Positions 56,652-64,000 of a stretch of 64,000 nucleotides of DNA are shown piece after piece. The notes under the pieces were generated by a model. The model ran no database searches. It was not told the origin of the DNA and saw nothing but the letters and a program-made list of their open reading frames with translations. Source of the stretch: JANQFV01 sp964468185 (GTDB taxonomy: Bacteria > Planctomycetota > Phycisphaerae > UBA1845 > Fen-1342); the NCBI GenBank assembly GCA_964468185.1, contig CAYXTR010000013.1, forward strand, positions 1 to 64,000. Direction: 5' to 3'. Numbering within the stretch: the first letter of the stretch is position 1; each line of letters opens with the position of its first letter. Both the position numbers and the translations under genes were made by a program.

Positions 56652-57359
56652 TTGACCGATAGCGAGATTCTCTTCGAGATTCGGCAACTCGCCACCGCGG
56701 CTGGCGATCGCATGCTGCTGCGCGGCGTCGACCTTGCCCTGCACGAGGGCGAGATCGTGGCCCTTACCGGTCGCTCCGGCATCGGCAAGACCACGCTCCT
56801 CCGCACGCTCGCCGGTCTGACCGCGCCCGCCAGCGGTGATATACGACTCGCAGGTCGACCAGCCCACACGCTCAACTGGCCCGCGTACCGCCGACGGGTC
56901 GTCCTGATCCAACAGCAGCCGACACTCCTGGACGCCAGTGTGGGTGACAATCTGCGCCGCCCATTCTCGTATCGAACGGCCGCGCCACGCGCAATCAATG
57001 AGCGTCGCACCGAGGCGCTGCTCGCCCAGCTTGGACTGAGCGCGGCCGTCCTGGATCAGAATGCGCGCACGCTTTCGGTCGGTGAGCAGCAGCGTGTCTG
57101 CCTGATCAGAGCTCTACTGGTTGCCCCGCAAGTTCTCCTGCTGGACGAGCCCACCAGCGCCGTGGATGCAGAAGCCGCCCGGGCTATCGAGGCCGCGGTG
57201 CGCGACCAGGTACACAGGCCCCAGCTTGCGGCGCTCGTGGTGACGCACGACGTCGCGCAGGCCCGCCGCTGGGCGGACCGCGTCATCGATATCGAGCCCT
57301 ACTGTGTCCCCGTCGCGCAATCTCCGCTGGTAGGGGAGGGGGGAAGTCCCCATGAGTGA
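56652..57359 (+). CDS. fetA: FetA-like ABC transporter ATPase
   Basis: 235 residues from a TTG at 56652 preceded by AGGAG at 56641-56645. The frame is open back to 56250, but that stretch overlaps the kinase gene on the other strand and is not used. Walker A GRSGIGKTTLL, a Q-loop (LIQQQPTLLDASV), signature LSVGEQQRVCLIRAL, Walker B VLLLDEPTSAVD and switch His VTHDVAQARR are present. With FetB it forms an exporter linked in the family to iron efflux and oxidative stress. Its stop overlaps fetB by 8 bp. Confidence 0.88.
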   Translation: MTDSEILFEIRQLATAAGDRMLLRGVDLALHEGEIVALTGRSGIGKTTLLRTLAGLTAPASGDIRLAGRPAHTLNWPAYRRRVVLIQQQPTLLDASVGDNLRRPFSYRTAAPRAINERRTEALLAQLGLSAAVLDQNARTLSVGEQQRVCLIRALLVAPQVLLLDEPTSAVDAEAARAIEAAVRDQVHRPQLAALVVTHDVAQARRWADRVIDIEPYCVPVAQSPLVGEGGSPHE

Positions 57360-58155
57360 GCCAATGAATGCCATCGAGCTCGGCTGGCTGCAACTGACCC
57401 TCGCCGCCGCTTTGATCCTCGTGGCGGGGGGCGTCAGCCTGGGCCTCGGCCTGCGGCTCGAACGTCAGCTTGGCCTTGCCACCCTGCGCACCATCGTCCA
57501 ACTGCTGCTGATCGGCTACGTCCTGCGCTGGATCTTCGCCCTGGATGATCTGCTCGCGATCCTGGCACTCGCAGTTCTCATGGTTCTCGCCGCCGCTCGC
57601 GCCGCCGTAAAACGCGCCAGCCGGACATTCCGCGGCGTTGGCTGGCGGACGTTCGTCACGCTCGTGCTGTGCGGGCTGGTGACGACCATCGTCGTGACGG
57701 CTGCGGTAATCAATGTTCACCCCTGGTATACGCCACAGTACCTGATACCGCTGCTTGGCATGGTTCTGGGCAACAGCCTGAACGCAGTCTCACTCTGCCT
57801 CGACACGTTGCTGGAGCAGCTCCGCGAGCGGCGGAATGAGATCGAGATGGAACTCTCGCTGGGCGCCTCGCGCTGGGAGGCCGCCCGCGACAAACTCGCT
57901 GAGGCCGTCCGCCGCGGCATGATCCCTATCATCAACGCGATGATGGTGGTCGGGATCGTTTCGTTGCCGGGCATGATGACCGGTCAGATTCTCGCTGGTG
58001 CCGATCCGTTGCAGGCGGTGAAGTATCAGATTGTGGTCATGTTCATGATCGCCGCCGGCACGTCCCTGGCGTGCGTCGTCATGGTGCTGCTGGTCTATCG
58101 CCGACTGTTCACGCCCGAGCACCGCCTGCGTACCGACATCATCTCACGGCGGTAG
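57352..58155 (+). CDS. fetB: FetB-like ABC permease
   Basis: 267 residues, UPF0014/YbbM family. About seven membrane helices and the family segment LGMVLGNSLNAVSLCLDTLLEQ, followed by IEMELSLGASRWEAARDKL. Partner of the upstream FetA-like ATPase. In E. coli this pair exports iron and eases hydrogen peroxide stress; the same role is inferred here. Confidence 0.9.
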   Translation: MSEPMNAIELGWLQLTLAAALILVAGGVSLGLGLRLERQLGLATLRTIVQLLLIGYVLRWIFALDDLLAILALAVLMVLAAARAAVKRASRTFRGVGWRTFVTLVLCGLVTTIVVTAAVINVHPWYTPQYLIPLLGMVLGNSLNAVSLCLDTLLEQLRERRNEIEMELSLGASRWEAARDKLAEAVRRGMIPIINAMMVVGIVSLPGMMTGQILAGADPLQAVKYQIVVMFMIAAGTSLACVVMVLLVYRRLFTPEHRLRTDIISRR

Positions 58156-58202
58156 CCGCGCGGCCCTGCAATGCGTACTCGGAACGTAAGATCTGGAGCC
58201 CG

Positions 58203-58730
58203 TCACTGCGGTATATGACTGCCGCTGTCCGAATACACCGACCCATCGCCATAGGCCGATTCCGAATAGTTGTAGCCGACATCCGAGTAGTTGATGTAGT
58301 CGCAGTAATCCCCGTCGCAGTGGTAATAGTCGCGGCCGTAGCCGTTGCAATACCCGCAGTTGCCGTAGTGCGGCCCCGGCGCCGCGTCGCCATACGGGCT
58401 GGAGTCGTTATATCCGCCTCCATCAATACCGGGCGCCTCCCCGGCGTCCGCGTAGTTGATGTAGTCGCAGTAATTGCCGTCACAGTGGTAATAATCGCGG
58501 CCCGCGCCGTCGCAATAGCCGCAGTTATCACCCGTTTCCGGACTGCTGGGCAGGAAGCCCCCATCGTTGATCAGGCCTTCGAGGCCGCTCGGCAAGGTGC
58601 ACCCGCGCGACATGGCGACCAGCGCGCCCAGTGCCCCCAATTGCACCGAGCCTATCCCCACCCTGCGGAAGAACGCCCGCCGACTAATGGGGCTGAGCCG
58701 TTCATCGCGCCTCTGATTGTCCGAGCTCAT
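58203..58730 (-). CDS. Tat-exported protein with two CxxCxGxG repeats
   Basis: 175 residues from the ATG at 58730, preceded by AGGAG. The N terminus has the twin-arginine pattern SRRAFFRR followed by a hydrophobic h-region, so it is exported folded. The mature part has two nearly identical units, residues 69-97 and 124-152, each with CxxC (C70/C73 and C125/C128), CGYCxGxG and YYHCDG(N/D)YCDYINY, spaced 55 residues apart. CxxCxGxG is the DnaJ zinc-finger motif. The protein may bind zinc or another metal, or be disulfide-bonded. No close family is recognised. Confidence 0.8.
   Translation of the reverse strand: MSSDNQRRDERLSPISRRAFFRRVGIGSVQLGALGALVAMSRGCTLPSGLEGLINDGGFLPSSPETGDNCGYCDGAGRDYYHCDGNYCDYINYADAGEAPGIDGGGYNDSSPYGDAAPGPHYGNCGYCNGYGRDYYHCDGDYCDYINYSDVGYNYSESAYGDGSVYSDSGSHIPQ
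58275..58526 (-). repeat. tandem repeat units of the Tat protein
   Basis: The region codes for two CGYCxGxG-YYHCDG units (58440-58526 and 58275-58361), 165 bp apart, with strong similarity at both protein and DNA level. This is probably an internal duplication. Confidence 0.75.
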
Positions 58731-58973
58731 CCAGACTCCTCGCCCTGCGCTCTGCCGGAACCCGCCGCCGTCCGCGGTGCGCACGTCCATAGTGTAAACC
58801 GTCGCCGGGTGCGTCGACAACCCATGCGCAATCCGCCCAATCATGGTACGATTAACGTGTCAGCGATATCAGTCGTCGCGCTGACGCCGGCTGGGCCCCG
58901 GCCCGCATTCTGATAAACTCGCAATCGATCGCCAAAGACCGGAAAGCTCGCGAAACCGCCAGACACGAGAGCC

Positions 58974-60620
58974 ATGACACCCGCGCCGCCGAAAACGGTC
59001 AGTGACCGCATCATCGTCCGACGCGACCTGCGCGTCGTTGCCGAACACGACCTCGCCGAGGACCGCGTTACCATCGGCCGCGCTCCCGAGTGCTTCATCA
59101 CCCTCGAACACCCCTCGGTGTCCCGCGAACATGCCCGCCTCGAACGCCGTGGCGACCGCTGGTTCATCGTCGACACCGGCAGCACCAACGGCGTGCTCAT
59201 CAACGGCCTACCCGTCCGCGAGGCGCCGCTGCAATCCAGCGACGTCATCGAAATCCGCCCTTTCACGCTGACCTACCGCGGTCCCGCCCGCGCGACCGCC
59301 GACCCGTCGCTTCAGTTCAGCAACGTCAGCGCCGTGACTACCCGCGCCGGCGGCGCACCTACTGCCACCGTCGTCCGTCAACGTCTCGAAGACCTCTACT
59401 CGCTCGCCCGCCTGGTCATCAAACGCGGCGACGACGGCTCGTTCTGGCTCACCTTTCACGCCGCCCTCGAACGCTCGCTCGGCACCGCCCGCTGTGTGCT
59501 CATCGGCGTCGACGCGGGCGGCGCATATTATCGGCTCGCCCCACGCAGTGCACTGCGGCAGGGCACCGAGACCCTTGACGTCAGCCGCTCAGTCCTCTCC
59601 GAGGTCATCCAATCGCAACGTGGCGTTCTGGTTGAGCGTGTCCACGCCGACGAGCGGTACAACCAGGCGATCAGTCTGGCGGGCGGCCAGGTTGGCTCCG
59701 TCATCTGTGTGCCGGTCGTTTTGCGACGCCAGACCCACGCCATCGTCTACGCCGACCGTGGCAGCAATTGGCAACCCTTCAGCGCCGACGACCTCGAATT
59801 CGTGACCGCCGCCGTGGATCTGGCCACCGCGGCCATCGAGCTCGACGATTTGCAGGATCGGGCTCGCGAGCTGGCCCGCGTGCGAGGTCGCGTCGAGGCG
59901 GCCCGCGAAATCCAGGAGATGCTCCTGCCCCAGCCACTGCCGCAGCCGGCCTGGGGCCGGGTCGCCGCCCACAACGTCCCCGCCGATCAGATGAGCGGCG
60001 ACATCTACGACGTCCTGCTCGACGCACAGGGCCGCCTGACCGTCCTGGTCGCCGACGTCTCGGGCAAAGGCGTGCCGGCCGCCTTCCTCACTGCCGTCCT
60101 GCAAAGCACTATGCGGCTGAGCTTGCATGCGGTCGAAGACCTGGCCGACGTGGTCGACCAGGTGAACACCGCACTCGAAGTACACAGTCCGGCGGACTCG
60201 TTCGTCACCCTCGCATTGTGCCGCTGGTCACCTGACGGCCGGACGGTCGAACTCGCCAACGCCGGACACCATGCACCTCTTTGGCTCAAGTCCGACGGGT
60301 CGGTCGAGCCTTTTGTCGAGCGCGTCGGACTACCGCTTGGCATTGCCCAACCCTGGTCGGGCAAGATCGTGCAGTACAACGCTTCACAGGTCGTCACGAT
60401 GCTGATGTTCACTGACGGCGCCTCCGAAGCCCGTAACGCCGCCGGCGACGAGTTCGGCCAAGCCCGCATCGCCCGCGCTCTGGCGGAGTGGGGCCACGAG
60501 GGAGCCGAGCGTACCATCAGCGCTCTACAGGACGAGGTGCGCCGCTTCTGCCGCCCCAACGAAGCGGGTGACGATGTTACGTTGTTAGCGGCGGAGCGCC
60601 ATGAGCGGCCCGTGAATTGA
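58974..60620 (+). CDS. FHA-GAF-SpoIIE phosphatase
   Basis: 548 residues. An N-terminal FHA domain (~20-100; VTIGRAPECFITLEHPSVSREHARLERRG and DTGSTNGVLINGLPV) binds phosphothreonine. A GAF domain (~140-290) follows, then a PP2C-like SpoIIE phosphatase (~325-545) with VPADQMSGDIYDV, LVADVSGKGVPAAFLTA, LANAGHHAPLWL and FTDGASEARN. The metal-binding Asps are in place. Such proteins act on anti-sigma-factor antagonists or kinase targets; the FHA may recruit it to a phosphoprotein, such as one made by the WD40 kinase. No anti-sigma partner is adjacent. Confidence 0.92.
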   Translation: MTPAPPKTVSDRIIVRRDLRVVAEHDLAEDRVTIGRAPECFITLEHPSVSREHARLERRGDRWFIVDTGSTNGVLINGLPVREAPLQSSDVIEIRPFTLTYRGPARATADPSLQFSNVSAVTTRAGGAPTATVVRQRLEDLYSLARLVIKRGDDGSFWLTFHAALERSLGTARCVLIGVDAGGAYYRLAPRSALRQGTETLDVSRSVLSEVIQSQRGVLVERVHADERYNQAISLAGGQVGSVICVPVVLRRQTHAIVYADRGSNWQPFSADDLEFVTAAVDLATAAIELDDLQDRARELARVRGRVEAAREIQEMLLPQPLPQPAWGRVAAHNVPADQMSGDIYDVLLDAQGRLTVLVADVSGKGVPAAFLTAVLQSTMRLSLHAVEDLADVVDQVNTALEVHSPADSFVTLALCRWSPDGRTVELANAGHHAPLWLKSDGSVEPFVERVGLPLGIAQPWSGKIVQYNASQVVTMLMFTDGASEARNAAGDEFGQARIARALAEWGHEGAERTISALQDEVRRFCRPNEAGDDVTLLAAERHERPVN

Positions 60621-60626
60621 AGAATC

Positions 60627-60656
60627 GGGGGAGTGCGGCCAGGCCACAGCTCCCCC
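60627..60656. terminator. strong hairpin between convergent genes
   Basis: GGGGGAG (60627-60633) and CTCCCCC (60650-60656) form a 7-bp outer stem, extended by inner TG/CA and GGCC/GGCC pairing. It lies between the phosphatase stop (60620) and the convergent secreted protein gene (end 60697). A bidirectional terminator is likely. Confidence 0.6.
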
Positions 60657-60696
60657 TCCCCCTCGCCCCGGCTATCCCGCCCGCGCAGCCGGGCGA

Positions 60697-61386
60697 CTAA
60701 TACATCTTGCGCCCCCGAATCAGGCCCAGACCTGCGGCGGTCAGGCCACATGCCAGCGGGGCACCAAAACCACAGGCCGGCAGGTTGACGTCCACATCGG
60801 GGTTGTCCCTCTCCGAGCCGCCACCCGAACCGCCGCCACCGTTCGTGCCACCCGTGGTCGGATTGGCATCGCAGAACTGAAACTCCAGCTCGTCGAAGTC
60901 CGAGCAGCCGTCGCCGTCGGTATCACGCGGATTCGCCGGTGTGTCGGTCGGATCGTAGGGATCACTACCAGGGATGCCCCAATACTCTTCCTCATCCGAC
61001 CACCCGTCGCCGTCGCTATCGGCGCCGCCACTTCCACCGCCTCCGCTGCCGTTCGAATACGGATTTGCGTCACAGAACTGGAACTCCAGCTCGTCGAAGT
61101 CCGAGCAGCCGTCGCCGTCGGTATCACGCGGATTCGCCGGTGTGTCGGTCGGATCGTACGGATCACTGCCCGGAACGCCCCAGTACTCCCCTTCATCCGA
61201 CCAGCCGTCGCCATCGCTGTCGACCCACGTGTCTGCATGCACCGCCCCCATCCCCGCCGCCAGCAGCAGCGCCGCCGCGAGCGCCGGCAGCGCTCGTCGC
61301 ACCGCCGTCGTCAGCTCGCTGCCGCGCTCCAACTTCCCTGCTTCCTCATGCTCTCTGAACGTACCGATCGCGCACTTGCTGTACAT
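60697..61386 (-). CDS. secreted protein with duplicated calcium-type repeats
   Basis: 229 residues from the ATG at 61386 after GAGGG; a GTG at 61404 is in frame. A long signal sequence (to residue ~52) is followed by two near-identical 54-residue units, at 56-109 and 123-176. Each begins DSDGDGWSDE and later has DTDGDGCSDFDE, the acidic DxDGDG spacing of thrombospondin type 3 / EF-like calcium repeats, with Cys pairs. A Gly/Ser linker separates them. The C terminus is hydrophobic and ends in basic residues (LACGLTAAGLGLIRGRKMY), resembling a sorting signal. Probably a surface calcium-binding protein. Confidence 0.82.
   Translation of the reverse strand: MYSKCAIGTFREHEEAGKLERGSELTTAVRRALPALAAALLLAAGMGAVHADTWVDSDGDGWSDEGEYWGVPGSDPYDPTDTPANPRDTDGDGCSDFDELEFQFCDANPYSNGSGGGGSGGADSDGDGWSDEEEYWGIPGSDPYDPTDTPANPRDTDGDGCSDFDELEFQFCDANPTTGGTNGGGGSGGGSERDNPDVDVNLPACGFGAPLACGLTAAGLGLIRGRKMY
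60859..61221 (-). repeat. two near-identical 162-bp coding repeats
   Basis: The units at 61060-61221 and 60859-61020, offset by 201 bp, encode the duplicated calcium-type repeats. Long stretches are identical in DNA, including third codon positions, so the duplication is recent or kept uniform by gene conversion. Confidence 0.8.
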
Positions 61387-61637
61387 CACACTACCCTCAT
61401 TCACGATTTACTTACCCGTTGGCCGACATCCCCAATCCGTCGGCCCAACCTGGCCCGTGCCGGTGGCTCACTCCGAGCCACCTCTTCTTGAAGGGCATAT
61501 TTGTGCCCGCCGGCAGCATCTTTCAGGTTGCGTGAAAAAACGCGACCTTCTTCAGCGGAATCGAATGCTGGTCTCGTAGGTGGTTTCGGGGGTATGCTGT
61601 ACGAGGTTCGTCGTGTCCACGCACGCGAGGATCAGAC

Positions 61638-62258
61638 ATGGGTGGTATTGTGAAGACGCCTGACGCCAACCATATGCAGACCAGCACCATCCTGCTCCAG
61701 GGCCTGCTCGAGCGCGACAACAGCATGGCCTGGCAACGCTTCTGCGATCGGTACGAGCCGCTGCTCATGGCCTTCGCACGCCGTTCGGGGTTGCGCGAGG
61801 ACGACGCTCACGATGCCGTGCAGGAAACCCTGATTGCCTTCCTGGAGTCCTTCCGTGCGGGTCGTTACGACCGCTCCCGGGGCCGCCTGCGCTCCTGGAT
61901 CCAGGGCATCATGTTCAACAAGATCAAGGACGCCCGCCGCAAGCTCGCCCGCCAGGAATTGCAGGTCGCCGACAAGACCGGGACGGCCTTCCTCAATACC
62001 GTTCCCGACGAACGCGAACTCCCGGACATCTTCGATGAGGAATGGGAGCGGGCCGTGATGCGCGCGTGCCTCCGCGAAGTGCGACAGCTCGTCGATGGCA
62101 AGACTTTCGAGGCGTTTCGGCTCTATGCGTTGGAGAACTGGCCGCCCAACAAGGTAGCCGAGCATCTCGGCATTTCCCGCGGCGCCGTCTACGTTCACAA
62201 GAGCCGCGTCCTCGCTCACCTCCGCAAGATCCGCGAAGACATGGAAGAGTCTTTCTAG
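61638..62258 (+). CDS. ECF-type sigma factor
   Basis: 206 residues, ATG at 61638, with CGAGG seven nt upstream. Region 2 spans QRFCDRYEPLLMAFAR through HDAVQETLIAFLESF and LRSWIQGIMFNKIKDARRK. Region 4 includes FEAFRLYALENWPPNKVAEH and the helix-turn-helix LGISRGAVYVHKSRVL. The NWPPNKVAEHLGIS pattern is typical of Planctomycetota-enriched ECF groups linked to Ser/Thr kinases. No anti-sigma or kinase gene follows; a small Cys/Trp-rich gene lies downstream on the other strand. Confidence 0.9.
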   Translation: MGGIVKTPDANHMQTSTILLQGLLERDNSMAWQRFCDRYEPLLMAFARRSGLREDDAHDAVQETLIAFLESFRAGRYDRSRGRLRSWIQGIMFNKIKDARRKLARQELQVADKTGTAFLNTVPDERELPDIFDEEWERAVMRACLREVRQLVDGKTFEAFRLYALENWPPNKVAEHLGISRGAVYVHKSRVLAHLRKIREDMEESF

Positions 62259-62425
62259 CACATTTCTTACGCGGATGTGGCGGGGCACGTCCCTATCGTC
62301 CGTCCGCGACCGATACTTTGCCCGGCCGCTGAACACAGGCCCCAGAGCCGTGATCCTGCAACAGGGTCAAAGCTGCCGCAGCGCGACCCCCGCCGCACCA
62401 CGATATTCCGCCCCGAGCGGTCCCG

Positions 62426-62614
62426 CTACTTGTGTTGCTGTGCCGACGTTGACGAGCGGCTGCCGCCAGTGCCCTCCTCCGCCAGCGACCGTTGGTACGA
62501 CTTCCACCCCGGACACCACTTCGTATGCCACCGCCACAGCCGCCCCAGCCATGAAGATGGTCTGCGCTCCGCATGCGCCCGCAAGCGGCACTTCTCGCAA
62601 GGGTGCCAAGCCAT
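62426..62614 (-). CDS. small Cys/Trp-rich protein
   Basis: 62 residues. AGGTGG lies ~4 nt before the ATG at 62614. A CEKC pair near the N terminus is followed by WLGRLWRWHTKWCPGWKSYQ, dense in Trp and Cys and unlike shadow ORFs. The C-terminal tail is Gly/Ser-rich. A small zinc-binding or sigma-associated protein is possible. No family is recognised, and other frames are open over the same DNA, so this is a candidate only. Confidence 0.5.
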   Translation of the reverse strand: MAWHPCEKCRLRAHAERRPSSWLGRLWRWHTKWCPGWKSYQRSLAEEGTGGSRSSTSAQQHK

Positions 62615-62789
62615 AATCCACCTGTTATTTGCATACAGCGTTATCCACGAATCCGCCCGCTCGGATCAGCGTTGCCACGATTCTCCTCTTCACGCGGTCC
62701 TGCGCCAATGTCCGCGACCGACCATTCCGCCTACTTGTCTCCTTCATCATTTGCCGTAGCATCACTTGACGTGGTGGAGGCCCGACCCG

Positions 62790-63815
62790 ATGCCCAGCGC
62801 CGATTCATTGCAGAACGCCAAACAGGCTCGGCACGCCGTGACGCTGTGTGTTCTCACGACCTTCGTCATCGCCGTCACCGAGTTAAGCGTCGGAATCTAC
62901 TTCAACCTGATCAGCATCATCGCCGAAGGCCTTCACACCGCGGCCGACCTGCTCGACTCCGGCGTCGCCCTCTTCGCCGTCATCGCCGCCGCCCGCCCAC
63001 CCGACCGTGAGCATCCCTACGGCCACGGCAAATTCGACAGCCTGGGCGGCATGTTCGAAGGCCTGTGCGTTGCCGGTAGTGGAATCTGGGCGATCTACGC
63101 CTCGTCGCGTGTCCTGTTCGGCTTCGTAGAGCCGGCTCCACGTCCAGAGCCACCCGTTCTACTTGCGATGATCGCCGCCAGCGTGCTGTACCTCGGCGTC
63201 TCCTGGTACGTCCTGCGTGTCGCGGCACGCACGCGCTCGCCCGTCGTGTATGCCGAGGGCATTCATCTGCGGGTGCATGTGTACGTGACTGCCGGGCTCT
63301 TCGTCGGCATCCTCCTGGCCATGCTCGCCCAGCGAGCGAAGTGGGCCCATGCCTGGACGATCGACCCCACGATGGGCTTACTGCTGGGTGTCGCGCTCGT
63401 GATCGTCGGCGGCCGCATCATCTGGACCGGGGTGGGGCAGGTCATCGATACTGCCCTACCGCCTGCCGAGCGTGACAAGATTATCGCCGCCCTGGACGAA
63501 TTCCGCGATGAGTTCATTGAAATCCACGCTATCCGCACCCGCCAGGCTGGCACCGAGCAGCATGTCGACATTCACCTGGTCGTCGCCGGTGACATGTCGG
63601 TCGCCGCCGCCCACGACCTTTCACATCGTATCGAGGACCGTGTTGTCGAAGCGCTGCCGCAGACCCACTTCCTCGTCCATGTTGAACCACCCAGCGACGG
63701 ATCACTGCGGCGCTATGACGATCGGGGTCAAACAGGCGCCGTGGTGAGCGACGAGGCGGTCCCCACCGAAGGCGAACACGACCATCATCACCGGCCCGAC
63801 GCACACCAGGGCTGA
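62790..63815 (+). CDS. cation diffusion facilitator with atypical metal site
   Basis: 341 residues from the ATG at 62790 (an in-frame ATG is at 62766). Six membrane helices and a cytoplasmic C-terminal domain as in CDF metal/proton antiporters. TM2 carries H49/D53 in EGLHTAADLLDSG, and HPYGHGKFD follows. TM5 carries H159 and H163 in EGIHLRVHVYVT, where the usual Asp of the HxxxD site is His. A His-rich tail (HDHHHRPDAHQG) ends the protein. It exports Zn, Co, Ni, Fe or Mn; the changed site makes the metal uncertain. Confidence 0.88.
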   Translation: MPSADSLQNAKQARHAVTLCVLTTFVIAVTELSVGIYFNLISIIAEGLHTAADLLDSGVALFAVIAAARPPDREHPYGHGKFDSLGGMFEGLCVAGSGIWAIYASSRVLFGFVEPAPRPEPPVLLAMIAASVLYLGVSWYVLRVAARTRSPVVYAEGIHLRVHVYVTAGLFVGILLAMLAQRAKWAHAWTIDPTMGLLLGVALVIVGGRIIWTGVGQVIDTALPPAERDKIIAALDEFRDEFIEIHAIRTRQAGTEQHVDIHLVVAGDMSVAAAHDLSHRIEDRVVEALPQTHFLVHVEPPSDGSLRRYDDRGQTGAVVSDEAVPTEGEHDHHHRPDAHQG

Positions 63816-63939
63816 GTGCCGACGCATCATCTTCGTCACGTCGCCAAAACGCCACCGTTCCGCTAAGGTATGAGTCGTCCAGCCGGCCAGCCGTGGGCGC
63901 GGCGCCGGTCGCTAAGCAAACCCGGAACGGAGCAACCTG

Positions 63940-64000
63940 ATGTTCACCCTGATCGTCGTCCTGTTCGCCGTTACGCTATTCTTGGCAGTGACGCGCTTTG
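63940..64000 (+). CDS. start of a membrane protein, cut by window end
   Basis: ATG at 63940 after GGAG at about 63929-63932. The visible N terminus (MFTLIVVLFAVTLFLAVTRF) is a single hydrophobic segment. Only 20 residues are in the window, so the product cannot be named. Confidence 0.5.
   Translation, partial: MFTLIVVLFAVTLFLAVTRF

Noticed and set aside
62277..62759. 160-residue plus-strand ORF between the sigma factor and CDF genes
   Set aside because: Rich in Arg, Cys, His and Pro with no motif or ribosome-binding site; overlaps the better-supported small minus-strand ORF.

Overview
The window is GC-rich, gene-dense chromosomal DNA that most resembles a Planctomycetota genome, probably Phycisphaerae-like; this lineage call is an inference. 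Supporting signs are a giant Ser/Thr kinase fused to WD40-like repeats, a eukaryotic-type (GT3) glycogen synthase, an FHA-GAF-SpoIIE phosphatase, two ECF-type sigma factors, and secreted proteins with calcium-binding or collagen-like repeats. Lipoproteins, a prepilin peptidase, cbb3-like oxidase subunits and shikimate, peptidoglycan-precursor and ergothioneine genes point to an aerobic or microaerobic, diderm, free-living bacterium. I see no rRNA, tRNA, CRISPR array, phage or insertion sequence, so this reads as ordinary chromosome with lineage-specific genes rather than an island.

Layout. 1-6.5 kb: a secreted TPR protein, dihydroorotate dehydrogenase (minus), a HEAT-like protein with a small membrane partner, and a sigma/anti-sigma pair. 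6.6-16 kb: a Kbl-like aminotransferase, a flippase plus GT4 glycosyltransferase (minus), and a tightly overlapping plus-strand operon of a membrane TPR protein, UbiX, UbiA and a GT-C glycosyltransferase. 16-22.5 kb, minus strand: a collagen-like lipoprotein, a small lipoprotein, a Gfo/Idh oxidoreductase, GuaA and a second GT-C-like membrane protein. 22.8-34 kb, mostly plus: a beta-solenoid-like lipoprotein, a degenerate QueD-family protein (minus), then a long run of metallophosphoesterase, shikimate kinase, prepilin peptidase with a large insertion, glutamate racemase, HEAT lipoprotein, alcohol dehydrogenase, PgeF-like protein and DNA ligase. 34-41 kb: a methyltransferase, a three-gene metal ABC transporter facing a NikR regulator, and a hybrid histidine kinase. 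41-49.4 kb: a methionine gamma-lyase-like enzyme, ergothioneine genes egtD and egtB, a GH130 phosphorylase, a small membrane protein and GT3 glycogen synthase. 49.4-58.2 kb: a compact cbb3-like oxidase operon ending in a VOC-domain gene, the 1345-residue kinase, and a FetAB-type exporter. 58.2-64 kb: a Tat-exported protein with two DnaJ-like cysteine repeats, the FHA-GAF-SpoIIE phosphatase, a duplicated calcium-repeat secreted protein, a sigma factor, a small Cys/Trp-rich protein, a cation diffusion facilitator with an atypical metal site, and the start of one more gene.

How the genes work together. Translational coupling (ATGA, GTGA and TGATG overlaps) marks four clear units: TPR-UbiX-UbiA-GT-C; metallophosphoesterase-AroK-prepilin peptidase; EgtB-EgtD; and oxidase N-O-cytochrome c-VOC. 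Metal handling recurs (NikR with an ABC importer, FetAB, a CDF transporter). No single unambiguous new system stands out. The best candidates for new biology are the Tat-exported CxxCxGxG-repeat protein, the QueD homolog lacking its catalytic residues, the prepilin peptidase with about 170 extra residues between its catalytic aspartates, the NikR/ABC pairing with an odd binding protein, the CDF protein with an HxxxD/HxxxH site, and the small WCPGW protein next to a sigma factor.
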